A stretch of DNA of 31,710 nt from Mobilitalea sp. GTDB taxonomy: Bacteria > Bacillota_A > Clostridia > Lachnospirales > Lachnospiraceae. A program made the translations under genes and the position numbers. The notes beneath the pieces were generated by a model, which was given only the letters and a program-made list of their open reading frames with translations, did no database searches and had not been told where the DNA came from. Of this stretch, positions 9,062 to 16,583 are shown piece by piece. The stretch spans positions 1 to 31,710 of the forward strand of contig JARKQP010000298.1 of assembly GCA_029974875.1 (NCBI GenBank), given 5' to 3'. Within the stretch, counting starts at the first letter, position 1. Each line of letters begins with the position of its first letter.

Positions 9062-9319
9062 GTGGTACCACCTTTATTTTTGAATGGAGCCTGTATCATC
9101 GATTACTGCGATACAATCCACCCAACTCTTACGTCTGTAACGGGACATCCCGGTATTCCCTACACGCCGTCAGATGCGGTTTCAGAAATACTGCTCCGGA
9201 GCTACCTTCAATAAGCTTGCTTTAGATCACCTTTCAGCCGGTGGGTGATCCTCTCTGATAAGCTTCCCTTACCTAATCCTCTCCATCAAAACATTTGCAT
9301 TATGAAATATTATTTCTAT
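9028..9319 (-). promoter_or_regulatory. T-box riboswitch leader, valine-specific
   Basis: This roughly 290-base leader precedes valS. The 14-base T-box core GGTGGTACCACGG is intact at 9072-9060 and is followed by the terminator. Stem I is recognisable: lower-stem GGAG/CTCC pairing, AAGCTTATC and AAGCTTATT opposing strands, and a terminal hairpin ATCACC/GGTGAT with GGCTGAAA in its loop. The specifier loop contains GAAGGTAG just before the closing CTCC. I read the specifier codon as GUA (9205-9203), a valine codon, which agrees with the gene downstream. Stems II and III follow. Uncharged tRNA-Val binding should stabilise the antiterminator and allow valS transcription. Confidence 0.93.
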
Positions 9320-9325
9320 TAGCTT

Positions 9326-9354
9326 ATAGTATGCAATGTTTGAAAAAATGTCAA
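9326..9354 (-). promoter_or_regulatory. valS promoter
   Basis: On the minus strand TTGACA (9354-9349) is separated by 17 bp from TACTAT (9331-9326). The predicted start near 9319 gives the T-box leader. The surrounding 28 bases recur at 10058-10085 and, nearly complete, at 29205-29237. Confidence 0.88.
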
Positions 9355-9410
9355 GGGGTTTTATTAATTTCAACTCTGTACCTTTTCAACTTTGTATGCA
9401 TCTACAAACA

Positions 9411-9686
9411 TCAAAATTCGTAATGTGTCCACATACTAACAATTATTATTGTCTTCTCTTCTTCTAAAATACGATATACAAGCCTGTGCTGCCTATTGAT
9501 CCGCCTGGAATACAGATCCTTGAAATTACCCACTAGCTTTTCATAAGGGGGTGGATTTTGGAATGGATTCTTTTTAATAATATCCAGCAGTTTGTCTGTC
9601 TTATCCTTCAAGGCCGGAATAGACTTTATTTTTTCCTTATCTTTTTCCGCTGCTTTCATTATAATAATTTTATAATTGTTTACCAT
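9411..9686 (-). CDS. yoeB: YoeB/Txe-family mRNA interferase toxin
   Basis: This 91-residue protein of the RelE/YoeB fold is a ribosome-dependent endoribonuclease toxin in characterised members. The family pattern is clear: PPPYEKLVGNFKDLYSRRIN, with candidate general-base Glu49, Arg65 in RRINRQHRLVYRI, and the C-terminal WTHYEF with His88 and Tyr89 corresponding to the catalytic His-Tyr end of YoeB. ATG 9686 overlaps the antitoxin stop by seven bases (ATGGTAA), and AAGGAG inside the antitoxin end serves as its ribosome binding site. That ensures coupled translation with the antitoxin upstream. All candidate catalytic residues are present, so it is probably active. No terminator is evident between it and the valS promoter. 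Confidence 0.93.
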   Translation of the reverse strand: MVNNYKIIIMKAAEKDKEKIKSIPALKDKTDKLLDIIKKNPFQNPPPYEKLVGNFKDLYSRRINRQHRLVYRILEEEKTIIIVSMWTHYEF

Positions 9687-9919
9687 TCAAACTCCTTGCA
9701 ATCCTCTGCTTTTGCATTCAAACCCTCGGCTAGTCTTTCTTTCATGCCTGGAATGGATGTCAGATACAGAGTTTCCATTAAGCCATTATAATCTTCCTCA
9801 CTAAGTATTACAACATTTCCTTTTTTGGTGTTCACATTAATAATATCATTATAGTCTATGGCTAAATCCAAATAGTTAAACAGATTCTTCCTAAAATTAG
9901 TTGCGTTGGTGTTTAGCAT
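9680..9919 (-). CDS. yefM: YefM-family antitoxin
   Basis: This 79-residue Phd/YefM antitoxin is expected to neutralise the YoeB toxin and repress its own promoter. The N-terminus MLNTNATNFRKNLFNYLDLAI and the NVVILSEEDYNGLMETLYL segment are typical of the YefM DNA-binding/dimer domain, and the acidic tail (EGLNAKAEDCKEFEW) is the usual toxin-wrapping end. I choose ATG 9919 rather than the in-frame GTG at 9928. The GTG overlaps the ribosome binding site AGGAGG (9933-9928), while ATG 9919 sits 8 bases after it and gives the family's normal start. Regulation is by the palindrome at 9934-9957, which covers the -10 box. Confidence 0.94.
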   Translation of the reverse strand: MLNTNATNFRKNLFNYLDLAIDYNDIINVNTKKGNVVILSEEDYNGLMETLYLTSIPGMKERLAEGLNAKAEDCKEFEW

Positions 9920-9933
9920 TTCATTCACCTCCT

Positions 9934-9957
9934 ATATGTACATTATAATGTACATAT
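9934..9957. promoter_or_regulatory. YefM-YoeB operator (24-bp perfect palindrome)
   Basis: This perfect 24-bp palindrome contains two TGTACA hexamers 12 bp apart centre to centre. That is the arrangement described for the YefM operator of E. coli, and it strongly suggests binding by this antitoxin. It covers the -10 box and lies next to the ribosome binding site. Confidence 0.9.
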
Positions 9958-9970
9958 TTTGTTTTGTCAA
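9942..9970 (-). promoter_or_regulatory. Promoter of the toxin-antitoxin operon
   Basis: This is a full-consensus promoter on the minus strand: TTGACA (9970-9965), 17 bp, TATAAT (9947-9942). The -10 box is the centre of the operator palindrome, so the antitoxin would directly exclude RNA polymerase. Confidence 0.92.
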
Positions 9971-10022
9971 TTCAAGAAAGTATCTCAAATTATGATACAA
10001 AAATTCCGCCAACAAAAAGAAT

Positions 10023-10085
10023 TTTCAAAAATGTATTTGCTTTACTTATTATGCCAGGTATGCAATGTTTCAGGAAATGTCAAGG
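10023..10085 (-). repeat. Internally deleted copy of the valS promoter/leader region
   Basis: Bases 10023-10059 match 8975-9011 (end of the valS leader) at 31 of 37 positions, with the first 19 identical. Bases 10058-10085 match 9329-9356 (the valS promoter) at 25 of 28 positions. In the valS copy these two parts are separated by about 318 bases holding the T-box; here they are fused and share the bases GT at the junction. The -35 TTGACA survives, but the -10 is altered (TACCTG). Confidence 0.8.
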
Positions 10086-10091
10086 TTTTTT

Positions 10092-10328
10092 TCATTCAAC
10101 AGGTACTAAAAAATCCTTTATCAAATCGTAGTCTCCCATGTTATAGCATACAATCTCATATGCCTCGATGTCCGGATTGCTGAATATCCTTGTCAGTCCG
10201 ATAAATTGCGTCAGCTTTGATGCGAGATTCAATACATCCTTATCATCCGTTATCAATTCAACTCTTCCCGTGCACCTTTCAAGTGCTTTAAAAAAACCAT
10301 CTACGTTTATAATTTGTTTTACCCTCAT
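10092..10328 (-). CDS. Small protein of unknown function (78 residues)
   Basis: I do not recognise a characterised function. ATG 10328 is chosen because GGAGGG lies 7 bases before it; an earlier in-frame ATG at 10352 has no ribosome binding site. The product starts MRVKQIINVDGFFKALERC and has the alternating hydrophobic pattern of a small alpha/beta domain (GRVELITDDKDVLNLASKLTQFIGLTRIFSNPDIEAYEIVCYN). It has no signal peptide or membrane segment. It resembles small proteins in related Clostridia that are sometimes labelled polyA polymerase without support; that memory is weak. It follows the MFS gene closely (52 bp) and may share its transcript. Confidence 0.7.
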   Translation of the reverse strand: MRVKQIINVDGFFKALERCTGRVELITDDKDVLNLASKLTQFIGLTRIFSNPDIEAYEIVCYNMGDYDLIKDFLVPVE

Positions 10329-10379
10329 TTTGTTTCCCTCCATTCTTTGCAATTCATTACTACCCTCCGATAAATACTC

Positions 10380-11606
10380 TTATCCTGCTACACCCTGTTC
10401 CCTTTCCCGGTGATTTTCTTCAATTTTAGTAATATTTCTCCGGAAAATAAATATCATGCCGATTCCTGCTATCAGGGGGATGGTCATTACCCACCACATT
10501 GATGTATATCCAAAGCTCTGGGCACAGGCACCGGCGATAATCGGCCCTATGATAGTGCCGCTGTCCATTCCTATGTAATTCGTTGCGCTTCCGGCACCTC
10601 TCCGTTCTTTTGTTACCGACTTCATCGCCAATGACTGCAACGCAGGCTGGCAAGCACCAAAGCCGAACGCATTTACAAACGCTGCAAAAAGAAACATTGG
10701 CAGAGATATTGCAATGCTGATAATCATAAATGAGACAGCCGTCATAAAGACAGCCGGAATTCCGACCTTCACAAAGCCATACTTATCTGTCAACTTTCCA
10801 ACCAGCGGACGGGTAATTAACAGCGTCACTGCATAAACCGTAAAGAAATACCCTATTCCAGCTTCTACCCCCTGTTTCGCAGCATATACAATCAAAAATG
10901 AATTAATTGTGGTAAACCCCATCGCCAAAAATAGAATCACAAGAGCCGGGATTAGCGCTTCCTTTGCAATAGCATTTTTTAAGTTGATTTTCAGCTTTTT
11001 GGTACGTTTAAACTTAATTTTGATCTGTGTTGACAGAATTACTGCTGCAACCATCAGAATACAAGTAATTACATATGTACTGCTATAACCAACCCATTCA
11101 ACCAGGCTTAGGCCAATTGTAGGACCAATTGCTTGTGCAACGACCTGTGATAAAGAGAAATATCCCATCCCAGTACCATATTGATCTATTGGAAGTGCAT
11201 CCGCCACCATTGCAAGGCAGCACACATTGCCAAAGGCATTGCCAATCCCCTGCAGCAAACGAAATACCATCAATCCCGATATGGAGGTCGATATACTGAA
11301 CCCCAGATACGCTATTGCCATAATTGCCATAGATCCCATAACAAGATATTTCTTATTATAAGTGTCCATAGCCGGCCCCGCAACAAACCGGAAAATAAGT
11401 GCAGTAACTGCAAACATACTCATGAGCATTCCTATCTGCGCCGCCGGTGCTCCCATGGAATCCGCATACTTTGACAAAAGCGAATTGCTCATATTCTGTC
11501 CAAAATTGAGAGCCATGCTTGCAAAAAAGATACTGACAAACATCCTATTCCATATTTTTGGCTGATTCTTCTGCTGACTATTTTGCTTTTCTGTTTCAAA
11601 ATCCAT
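10380..11606 (-). CDS. MFS transporter
   Basis: This 408-residue integral membrane protein has the usual pattern of about 12 hydrophobic segments in two six-helix halves, split by a charged cytoplasmic loop (TQIKIKFKRTKKLKINLKN, about residues 192-210). The family loop between helices 2 and 3 reads RFVAGPAMDTYNKKYLVMG, and its counterpart in the second half reads RPLVGKLTDKYGFVKVG, both typical MFS motif A variants. It resembles drug- or metabolite-efflux members (DHA1-like), but the sequence does not distinguish export from import. ATG 11606 lacks a clear ribosome binding site; the next internal Met, at residue 22, would leave the first helix intact. It follows the YdjC-type gene by 63 bases and may export or import a related compound. 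Confidence 0.9.
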   Translation of the reverse strand: MDFETEKQNSQQKNQPKIWNRMFVSIFFASMALNFGQNMSNSLLSKYADSMGAPAAQIGMLMSMFAVTALIFRFVAGPAMDTYNKKYLVMGSMAIMAIAYLGFSISTSISGLMVFRLLQGIGNAFGNVCCLAMVADALPIDQYGTGMGYFSLSQVVAQAIGPTIGLSLVEWVGYSSTYVITCILMVAAVILSTQIKIKFKRTKKLKINLKNAIAKEALIPALVILFLAMGFTTINSFLIVYAAKQGVEAGIGYFFTVYAVTLLITRPLVGKLTDKYGFVKVGIPAVFMTAVSFMIISIAISLPMFLFAAFVNAFGFGACQPALQSLAMKSVTKERRGAGSATNYIGMDSGTIIGPIIAGACAQSFGYTSMWWVMTIPLIAGIGMIFIFRRNITKIEENHREREQGVAG

Positions 11607-11669
11607 TATTCATCATTTTTTAGTAAAGGGTTTAAGGTCAAAAAACGCCCTATAACCCCTACTTCCTTT

Positions 11670-12566
11670 CTATAAAATCACCAGGTCACTTCCAATTATT
11701 CTCAAATGATTCTGGTATTCCCTGCTGCCGTATAATGCATCACGATAATTGACAAGCTCAATGTGATTGTCTTTAATCCAGTTCCTTAACCGTTCTGAGC
11801 ACAATGCTTCAACATCCATAATACGCCCCAGGGTAAAGTTCCTGGCAAACTTTCCGTAGTCACCCTGACGGTATACATAATTATCCAGATACCCGGGATG
11901 CCATGACTGCTCAACAACATCATTTTCCTTATATTTAAGCAGACTTCCACGGTCTTCTATGTAATACCCTGCCGGATCATATTTTTCAACCTCGGTAACG
12001 GAATCCGTATATAATTCCTCATAAGCAGGCTTAGGGTCTGCAATATAAATATTGCAATGCGCCCATCTTTCACTCGGAGTTGCTATTGTCGGAACTCCGT
12101 TGACCATATTTAGCTTATTTGCAAAATCATATGCCATGCCATATTCCTCGCAGACCTGTCTTCTCGCCCGGTTAAGCGGCGTATCATTCATCAGGCCGTC
12201 ACTTCCCGTATCAGGAGCCTTCCCCAAGATCCTGATGCAGCGTTCGATCTGTGCGCGGCATTCTGATAACGCCTCTTCGAACACAACATCCTCCTGCTGA
12301 TAAAGGAAATGGCGAAACCTTCCCGTTTCCTTATCCACAAGGGATGGAACCTCCTTGGGATCCAAGACTGGAGAGCCCCAGAAATGGGCATGCCATCCCA
12401 CCGATATCCAGGGAAATTCCTTTAAACGCCTTAATGCATCCTCTGTTCCGGGAGTGTCCAGCATAACATCTGCCGAGGTCACCACTCCCCGTTCCATCGT
12501 TTCAAAGGTTCCAATATTGCATACATCACTATATCCGACATCATCTGCCCTAATAATCATCTTCAT
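11670..12566 (-). CDS. YdjC/ChbG-family carbohydrate deacetylase
   Basis: This 298-residue protein belongs to the YdjC/ChbG/HpnK family, whose characterised members remove acetyl groups from chito-oligosaccharides or related amino sugars using a metal. The start MKMIIRADDVGYSDVCNIGTFETMERGVVTS carries the Asp8-Asp9 pair and the family's second motif. His59 and His61 (GWHAHFWGSP) and the later SWHPGYLD contribute the expected metal or catalytic histidines. TTGGAGG precedes ATG 12566. It has no signal peptide, so it acts in the cytoplasm. It lies directly after the terminator of the peptide-type importer operon, with no strong promoter of its own, so it may receive read-through. A role in trimming an imported acetylated glycoside fits but is inference. 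Confidence 0.85.
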   Translation of the reverse strand: MKMIIRADDVGYSDVCNIGTFETMERGVVTSADVMLDTPGTEDALRRLKEFPWISVGWHAHFWGSPVLDPKEVPSLVDKETGRFRHFLYQQEDVVFEEALSECRAQIERCIRILGKAPDTGSDGLMNDTPLNRARRQVCEEYGMAYDFANKLNMVNGVPTIATPSERWAHCNIYIADPKPAYEELYTDSVTEVEKYDPAGYYIEDRGSLLKYKENDVVEQSWHPGYLDNYVYRQGDYGKFARNFTLGRIMDVEALCSERLRNWIKDNHIELVNYRDALYGSREYQNHLRIIGSDLVIL

Positions 12567-12599
12567 ACCAATACCTCCAAATCCATCCGTTTCATCGTC

Positions 12600-12638
12600 A
12601 AAATAAAATATTAAGGGCGAGGGCCTATCGCCTCGCCC
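12600..12638 (-). terminator. Terminator of the peptide-type importer operon
   Basis: On the minus strand the 8-bp GC-rich arms GGGCGAGG and CCTCGCCC enclose an 8-base loop and are followed by a T-rich run (TTAATATTTTATTTT). It sits between the second ATPase gene and the YdjC-type gene. The T-run is interrupted, so partial read-through is likely. Confidence 0.75.
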
Positions 12639-12711
12639 GCCGCATTATAATTACAAAAAGTCACACTAGTTATAGTACAAACCAAGAAATGAAATTACCC
12701 TTTATATAACA

Positions 12712-13683
12712 TCATAACATCCTGCTTCTGGCCTCTTCCCAGAAATGACAAGCCACCTGATGCCCCTTAGCAATTTCACGAAGCTCCGGCGACTCCTGCT
12801 TACAACGCTCCTGCGCCATCGAACACCTTGGGGCAAAACGGCATCCAGGAGCCGGATTAATCGGGCTCGGAACATCTCCTTTTAACACAATACGCTTCGA
12901 TTGCTGATCAAAATCAATCTTTGGTACTGCGGATAAAAGTGCGATCGTATATGGATGATGGGCATTAGAGAATATCTCATCCGTATCAGCAAATTCAATA
13001 ATCTGCCCAAGATACATAACTGCTACCCGGTTCGATATATGGCGTACAACGCTAAGGTCATGGGATACAAACAGATAGGAAAGTCCCATTTTTTTCTGCA
13101 TTTCGATCAGAAGATTAATAATCGTTGCCTGTACTGAAACATCAAGCGCAGAAACCGGCTCGTCACAGATAATAAACTTTGGCCCAAGTGACAGGGAGCG
13201 GGCGATCCCCACCAGCTGGCGCTTGCCCCCATCCAGTTCATGGGGATATTTATCAAGGACATAATCCTCAAGCCCTACGGAATTGGCTAATTCCTTCACC
13301 ATCTTCCTTAGCTTGGCTCCCGAAGCCACATGATGGATCTGAAATGGATCCGCCAAAATAGCCTGGACTGTTTCACGGGGGTTTAAGGAAGAATAGGGAT
13401 CCTGAAAAATGATCTGCATCTTCTCACGTACTTTATTCAGCGCCTTCTTGTTAAGCTTAAGAATGTCCTGTTCATCAAACATCACTGAGCCGCCTGTCGC
13501 TTTTAAAAGCCCGATCAAAACATTGCCAACGGTGCTCTTACCGCAACCGCTTTCCCCTACCAGGCCTATGGTTTCATTTGGCATAATATCAAAGGATACT
13601 CCATCCACTGCGTGAAGCTTACCTTTTCCGGGAATATTAAAATGCATCTTTAAATCTTTTACTGAAATCAACGGTTCTGCCAT
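12712..13683 (-). CDS. Dipeptide/oligopeptide-type ABC transporter ATP-binding protein (OppF/DppF family)
   Basis: This 323-residue ATPase is one of the two nucleotide-binding subunits of the importer. Walker A is GESGCGKST (43-51) and Walker B IICDEPVSALDVS. The signature is LDGGKRQLVGIARSL, with Asp replacing the usual Ser of LSGGQ; this variant is also seen in a subset of OppF-type proteins, so it need not mean loss of function. The C-terminal oligopeptide-type Cys cluster region is present (PSPINPAPGCRFAPRCSMAQERC). I start it at ATG 13683, 6 bases after GGAGGA and two bases after the OppD-type stop; a frame extending to 13707 has no better site. It is the last gene of the operon. Confidence 0.95.
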   Translation of the reverse strand: MAEPLISVKDLKMHFNIPGKGKLHAVDGVSFDIMPNETIGLVGESGCGKSTVGNVLIGLLKATGGSVMFDEQDILKLNKKALNKVREKMQIIFQDPYSSLNPRETVQAILADPFQIHHVASGAKLRKMVKELANSVGLEDYVLDKYPHELDGGKRQLVGIARSLSLGPKFIICDEPVSALDVSVQATIINLLIEMQKKMGLSYLFVSHDLSVVRHISNRVAVMYLGQIIEFADTDEIFSNAHHPYTIALLSAVPKIDFDQQSKRIVLKGDVPSPINPAPGCRFAPRCSMAQERCKQESPELREIAKGHQVACHFWEEARSRML

Positions 13684-13685
13684 GT

Positions 13686-14684
13686 CTATTCCTCCACTTC
13701 CCAGCATGCGGCATAATGATCATCATTTATCCTTATCAAAGGAGGTATTGAGGTCTTACATATCTCCATACAATGCTTACAACGCGGATGGAACTTACAC
13801 CCTTCCGGAAGCATCTGTGCATTCGCAACAGTTCCTGGAATGGATTCCAGCTGCTTACGTTCACCGGACAAATTTGGAATTGCATTCAGCAAACCAAAGG
13901 TATACCAGTGCCTTGGATCCCCAAAGACCTCCCTTACGGTGCCATATTCTACAATTTCACCGCCATACATGATAGCAACCTTTTCACATAGCTCTGCAAT
14001 AATACCGAGGTTATGGGTAATCATAATGAGAGAAGTATCATATTTACTCTGCAATGCTTTCATCAGCTCCAAGATCTGCGCCTGTATCGTGACATCCAAT
14101 GCAGTCGTCGGCTCATCAGCGATTAAAAGCTCCGGCGAGCATCCCAGCGCAGCAGCAATTCCCACACGTTGCCTCATACCGCCAGAGAATTGATGGGGAT
14201 AGTCATTCAGACGGTACCTTGCAATACCTACTGTCTCCAGAAGCTTTGCAGCCTCTTCCATCGCATCCTTCTTGCTTATTCTTTTGTGTTTGCGAATTCC
14301 CATCGCTATCTGATGTCCTATTGTAAATACTGGATTTAAAGAAGTCAGTGGATTTGCAAATACCATAGAAATCTTATTTCCACGGATCTCATCCAATTCT
14401 TTTTCCTTCTTTTTTAGAATGGATTCTCCATGATAGAGAATATCTCCCTCCGTTATAAAACCAACCTCTTTCGGAAGGAGCCTCATAACAGACAGGGCTG
14501 TTGTCGTCTTGCCTGCCCCGCTCTCTCCTACCAGCCCGAGAGCCTCTCCCTTTTTGATCGAAAGGGTCAGGCCGTTGACAGCCTTAGCCACCCCGCCGCC
14601 AGACCGGTATTCTACTCTCAGATTTTCTATTTTTATTAATTCCTTGTTATCCGATTCATTTTTAACATTTGCCATGTTAGCCAT
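13686..14684 (-). CDS. Dipeptide/oligopeptide-type ABC transporter ATP-binding protein (OppD/DppD family)
   Basis: This 332-residue cytoplasmic ATPase pairs with the OppF-type subunit. Walker A is GESGAGKTT (about residues 53-61), the signature FSGGMRQRVGIAAAL is canonical, and Walker B is LLIADEPTTALDVTIQ. A C-terminal Cys-containing tail (GCKFHPRCKHCMEICKTSIPP) is typical of OppD/DppD. The start could be ATG 14684 or the in-frame ATG 9 bases later; both follow GAAAGG. The stop is 2 bases from the next start, indicating tight coupling. Members of this family import peptides, but related systems import oligosaccharides or other small molecules. Confidence 0.95.
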   Translation of the reverse strand: MANMANVKNESDNKELIKIENLRVEYRSGGGVAKAVNGLTLSIKKGEALGLVGESGAGKTTTALSVMRLLPKEVGFITEGDILYHGESILKKKEKELDEIRGNKISMVFANPLTSLNPVFTIGHQIAMGIRKHKRISKKDAMEEAAKLLETVGIARYRLNDYPHQFSGGMRQRVGIAAALGCSPELLIADEPTTALDVTIQAQILELMKALQSKYDTSLIMITHNLGIIAELCEKVAIMYGGEIVEYGTVREVFGDPRHWYTFGLLNAIPNLSGERKQLESIPGTVANAQMLPEGCKFHPRCKHCMEICKTSIPPLIRINDDHYAACWEVEE

Positions 14685-14702
14685 AATCCGCTTACCTTTC
14701 TA

Positions 14703-15557
14703 CTAGTTCGTATTCTTAGGATCAAAGATATCACGAATGCCATCACCCATAAAGTTAAAGGCCAAAACCGTCAGCATTAGTGCGATACCCGGAGCAATAA
14801 CAACCCATGGGGCAGAGGTTATATAGGTACGCCCGTCAGAAATCAAATTTCCCCATGAGGGTGTCGGAACCGGAACGCCCATTCCCAGATAACTCAGACT
14901 AGTTTCCAGAAGGATAGTACCCCCAAAATGCCCGCTTGCCGAAATCATCAGCGGAGTAATTGTATTAGGAAATAGTTCTTTCCATAAAATTCGCATACCG
15001 CTGGCACCCATTACCTTGGATGCCGCTACAAACTCCTTATTCTTACATCCAAATACCGCTGCCCGGACAAGCCTTGCCGAGCCAATCCAGCCAGTTGCGC
15101 TTAAGGTAAAAATAAGATTAAACATACTTGTTCCCATGATCGCTACCACACAGATCGCCAGCATCATCTGGGGTATGGAGCTCAAAACATCACAGACACG
15201 CATGATGACCATATCAACCCATCCACCATAATAACCACAGATAAGGCCAACGGAAGCGCCAAGTATGATGCTGGATAGGGTAACGATAAAGGTGATTTTT
15301 AAAGATACCCAGCCGCCTTCAAAAAGCCTTGTCAAAACATCCCGTCCAAGGGGATCCCCGCCGAAGGGATGTCCCTTCAACCCATCCTTAAACCAGTCAG
15401 GAGGCGCCAGACGTGACATCAGGTTTGAGGAGGTAGAATCCCACTGTGCCCACCACCGAGCGGTAAAGCATGCTAAAACAATGACCAGAAGCATAAAAAA
15501 GCCAATCATAAACAGCTTGCTTTTTCTCATTTTTCTGAGAAGTGTACTAAATTTCAT
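14703..15557 (-). CDS. Dipeptide/oligopeptide-type ABC transporter permease (OppC/DppC family)
   Basis: This 284-residue membrane protein has the N-terminal anchor helix (KLFMIGFFMLLVIVLACF) and the DppC hallmark region HPFGGDPLGRDVLTRLFEGGWVSL. A second hallmark is the EAA-type coupling loop VAASKVMGASGMRILWKELFPNTITPLMI. Another conserved element is LLETSLSYLGMGVPVPTPSWGNLI near the C-terminus. Its length is normal. ATG 15557 follows AAGGAGG. The gene sits 14 bases after the DppB-type stop. It forms the pore together with that protein. Confidence 0.96.
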   Translation of the reverse strand: MKFSTLLRKMRKSKLFMIGFFMLLVIVLACFTARWWAQWDSTSSNLMSRLAPPDWFKDGLKGHPFGGDPLGRDVLTRLFEGGWVSLKITFIVTLSSIILGASVGLICGYYGGWVDMVIMRVCDVLSSIPQMMLAICVVAIMGTSMFNLIFTLSATGWIGSARLVRAAVFGCKNKEFVAASKVMGASGMRILWKELFPNTITPLMISASGHFGGTILLETSLSYLGMGVPVPTPSWGNLISDGRTYITSAPWVVIAPGIALMLTVLAFNFMGDGIRDIFDPKNTN

Positions 15558-15571
15558 AACATATATCCTCC

Positions 15572-16492
15572 TTAGTCATAATTAATCCGGGGGTCAACAA
15601 CGGTATACAGGATGTCTGCAATCAATAAGCTAACGACCAATGTAACGGATGAAATCAATAGGATCGACTGCACCAGCTGGTAATCGCGGGCTCCTATGGA
15701 CTGCACCAGAAGCGCTCCCATCCCTGGCCAATTAAATATATTTTCCACTACAACAGCTCCGGCAAATAATGTGCCAAACTGCTGGCCTATATTCGTAACA
15801 ATTGGAAGCAATGCATTGCGGAATGCATACTTCATATAAGTAACCCTTTTGGACATTCCACGGGCCCTTGTAGCAGTTACATAATCCTCCCTGATGACAT
15901 CCACGATACTGGAACGCATCAAACGGGTTTGATGGGCCGCATATCCAAAGCCGATGCAAAGTCCAGGCATAATCATATGGGACAAGCCTCCCATACCCTG
16001 AATAGGAAGAAGGCGGAATTTAACGCCCAAAATCAGTATCAGCATAAATCCAAGCCATACGGTGGACATGGCCTGCCCAAGGACAGCAAAAAACATTGCC
16101 CCAAAATCAACCGCTGTCCCCTGCTTAATACCTGCAATCATTCCAACGATGATTGAGAAGATACAGGCCCAGCCAAAGCCAAACAGACTGAGTATTAATG
16201 TTTGAGGAAGACGGCTCGCTAAAAGCTTTGCCACCGGCATGCTATAATTCCATGAGTATCCAAGATCACCACGTAAAATCCCTTTCACATAATCAAAATA
16301 CTGTATAATCCATGGCTGGTCCAAGCCCATACGTACACGCATTTCCTCAACTTCCTGCAAAGTTGCCGTCTCACCGGCCATCAACCTCGCCGGATCTCCT
16401 CCACCCAGGCGGACCAATAAAAAGGCAATGATTGAAACGCCTATTAAAACGATTACGGACGCAAAAAGTCTTTTTAAAAGATATCTTTTCAC
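15572..16492 (-). CDS. Dipeptide/oligopeptide-type ABC transporter permease (OppB/DppB family)
   Basis: This 306-residue protein starts at GTG 16492, 7 bases after GGAGG; an upstream in-frame ATG at 16534 would add 14 residues without a ribosome binding site and with unlikely sequence. The N-terminus KRYLLKRLFASVIVLIGVSIIAFLLVRLGGGDPARLMAGE is the typical DppB first helix and extracytoplasmic segment. The coupling loop reads DVIREDYVTATRARGMSKRVTYMKYAFRNALLPIVT and is followed by the conserved GAVVVENIFNWPGMGALLVQSIGARDY. It is the second gene of the operon. It is separated from the binding-protein gene by a very stable hairpin, which probably sets a lower expression level for the membrane parts. 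Confidence 0.96.
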   Translation of the reverse strand: MKRYLLKRLFASVIVLIGVSIIAFLLVRLGGGDPARLMAGETATLQEVEEMRVRMGLDQPWIIQYFDYVKGILRGDLGYSWNYSMPVAKLLASRLPQTLILSLFGFGWACIFSIIVGMIAGIKQGTAVDFGAMFFAVLGQAMSTVWLGFMLILILGVKFRLLPIQGMGGLSHMIMPGLCIGFGYAAHQTRLMRSSIVDVIREDYVTATRARGMSKRVTYMKYAFRNALLPIVTNIGQQFGTLFAGAVVVENIFNWPGMGALLVQSIGARDYQLVQSILLISSVTLVVSLLIADILYTVVDPRINYD

Positions 16493-16527
16493 TGTAATTC
16501 CTCCATCTCCAGTGTTAAAAAAGTGTA

Positions 16528-16569
16528 CATACAATATCGGATGCGCAATACCGCATCCGATATTGTATG
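16528..16569 (-). terminator. Very stable intra-operon hairpin between binding-protein and permease genes
   Basis: There are 18-bp perfect arms (16528-16545 and 16552-16569) with a 6-base loop. On the minus strand the sequence after it is GTACACTTTTTTAAC, so it could act as a partial terminator or as a 3' end protecting the binding-protein mRNA. Such hairpins are common after binding-protein genes, where excess receptor is needed. Confidence 0.75.
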
Positions 16570-16583
16570 ACTTATTTATTCTG

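Noticed and set aside
9355..9410. Possible terminator after the toxin gene
   Set aside because: No stem with a following T-run; the only runs belong to the valS promoter repeat.
12712..13683. Asp in place of Ser in the ABC signature of the OppF-type subunit (LDGGK), considered as a sign of inactivation
   Set aside because: From memory the same LDGG form is found in many OppF-type proteins, and all other ATPase motifs are intact, so it is a subfamily trait.
13681..13707. Upstream extension of the OppF-type gene to 13707
   Set aside because: The extension overlaps the end of the OppD-type gene and has no ribosome binding site, whereas GGAGGA is well placed for ATG 13683.
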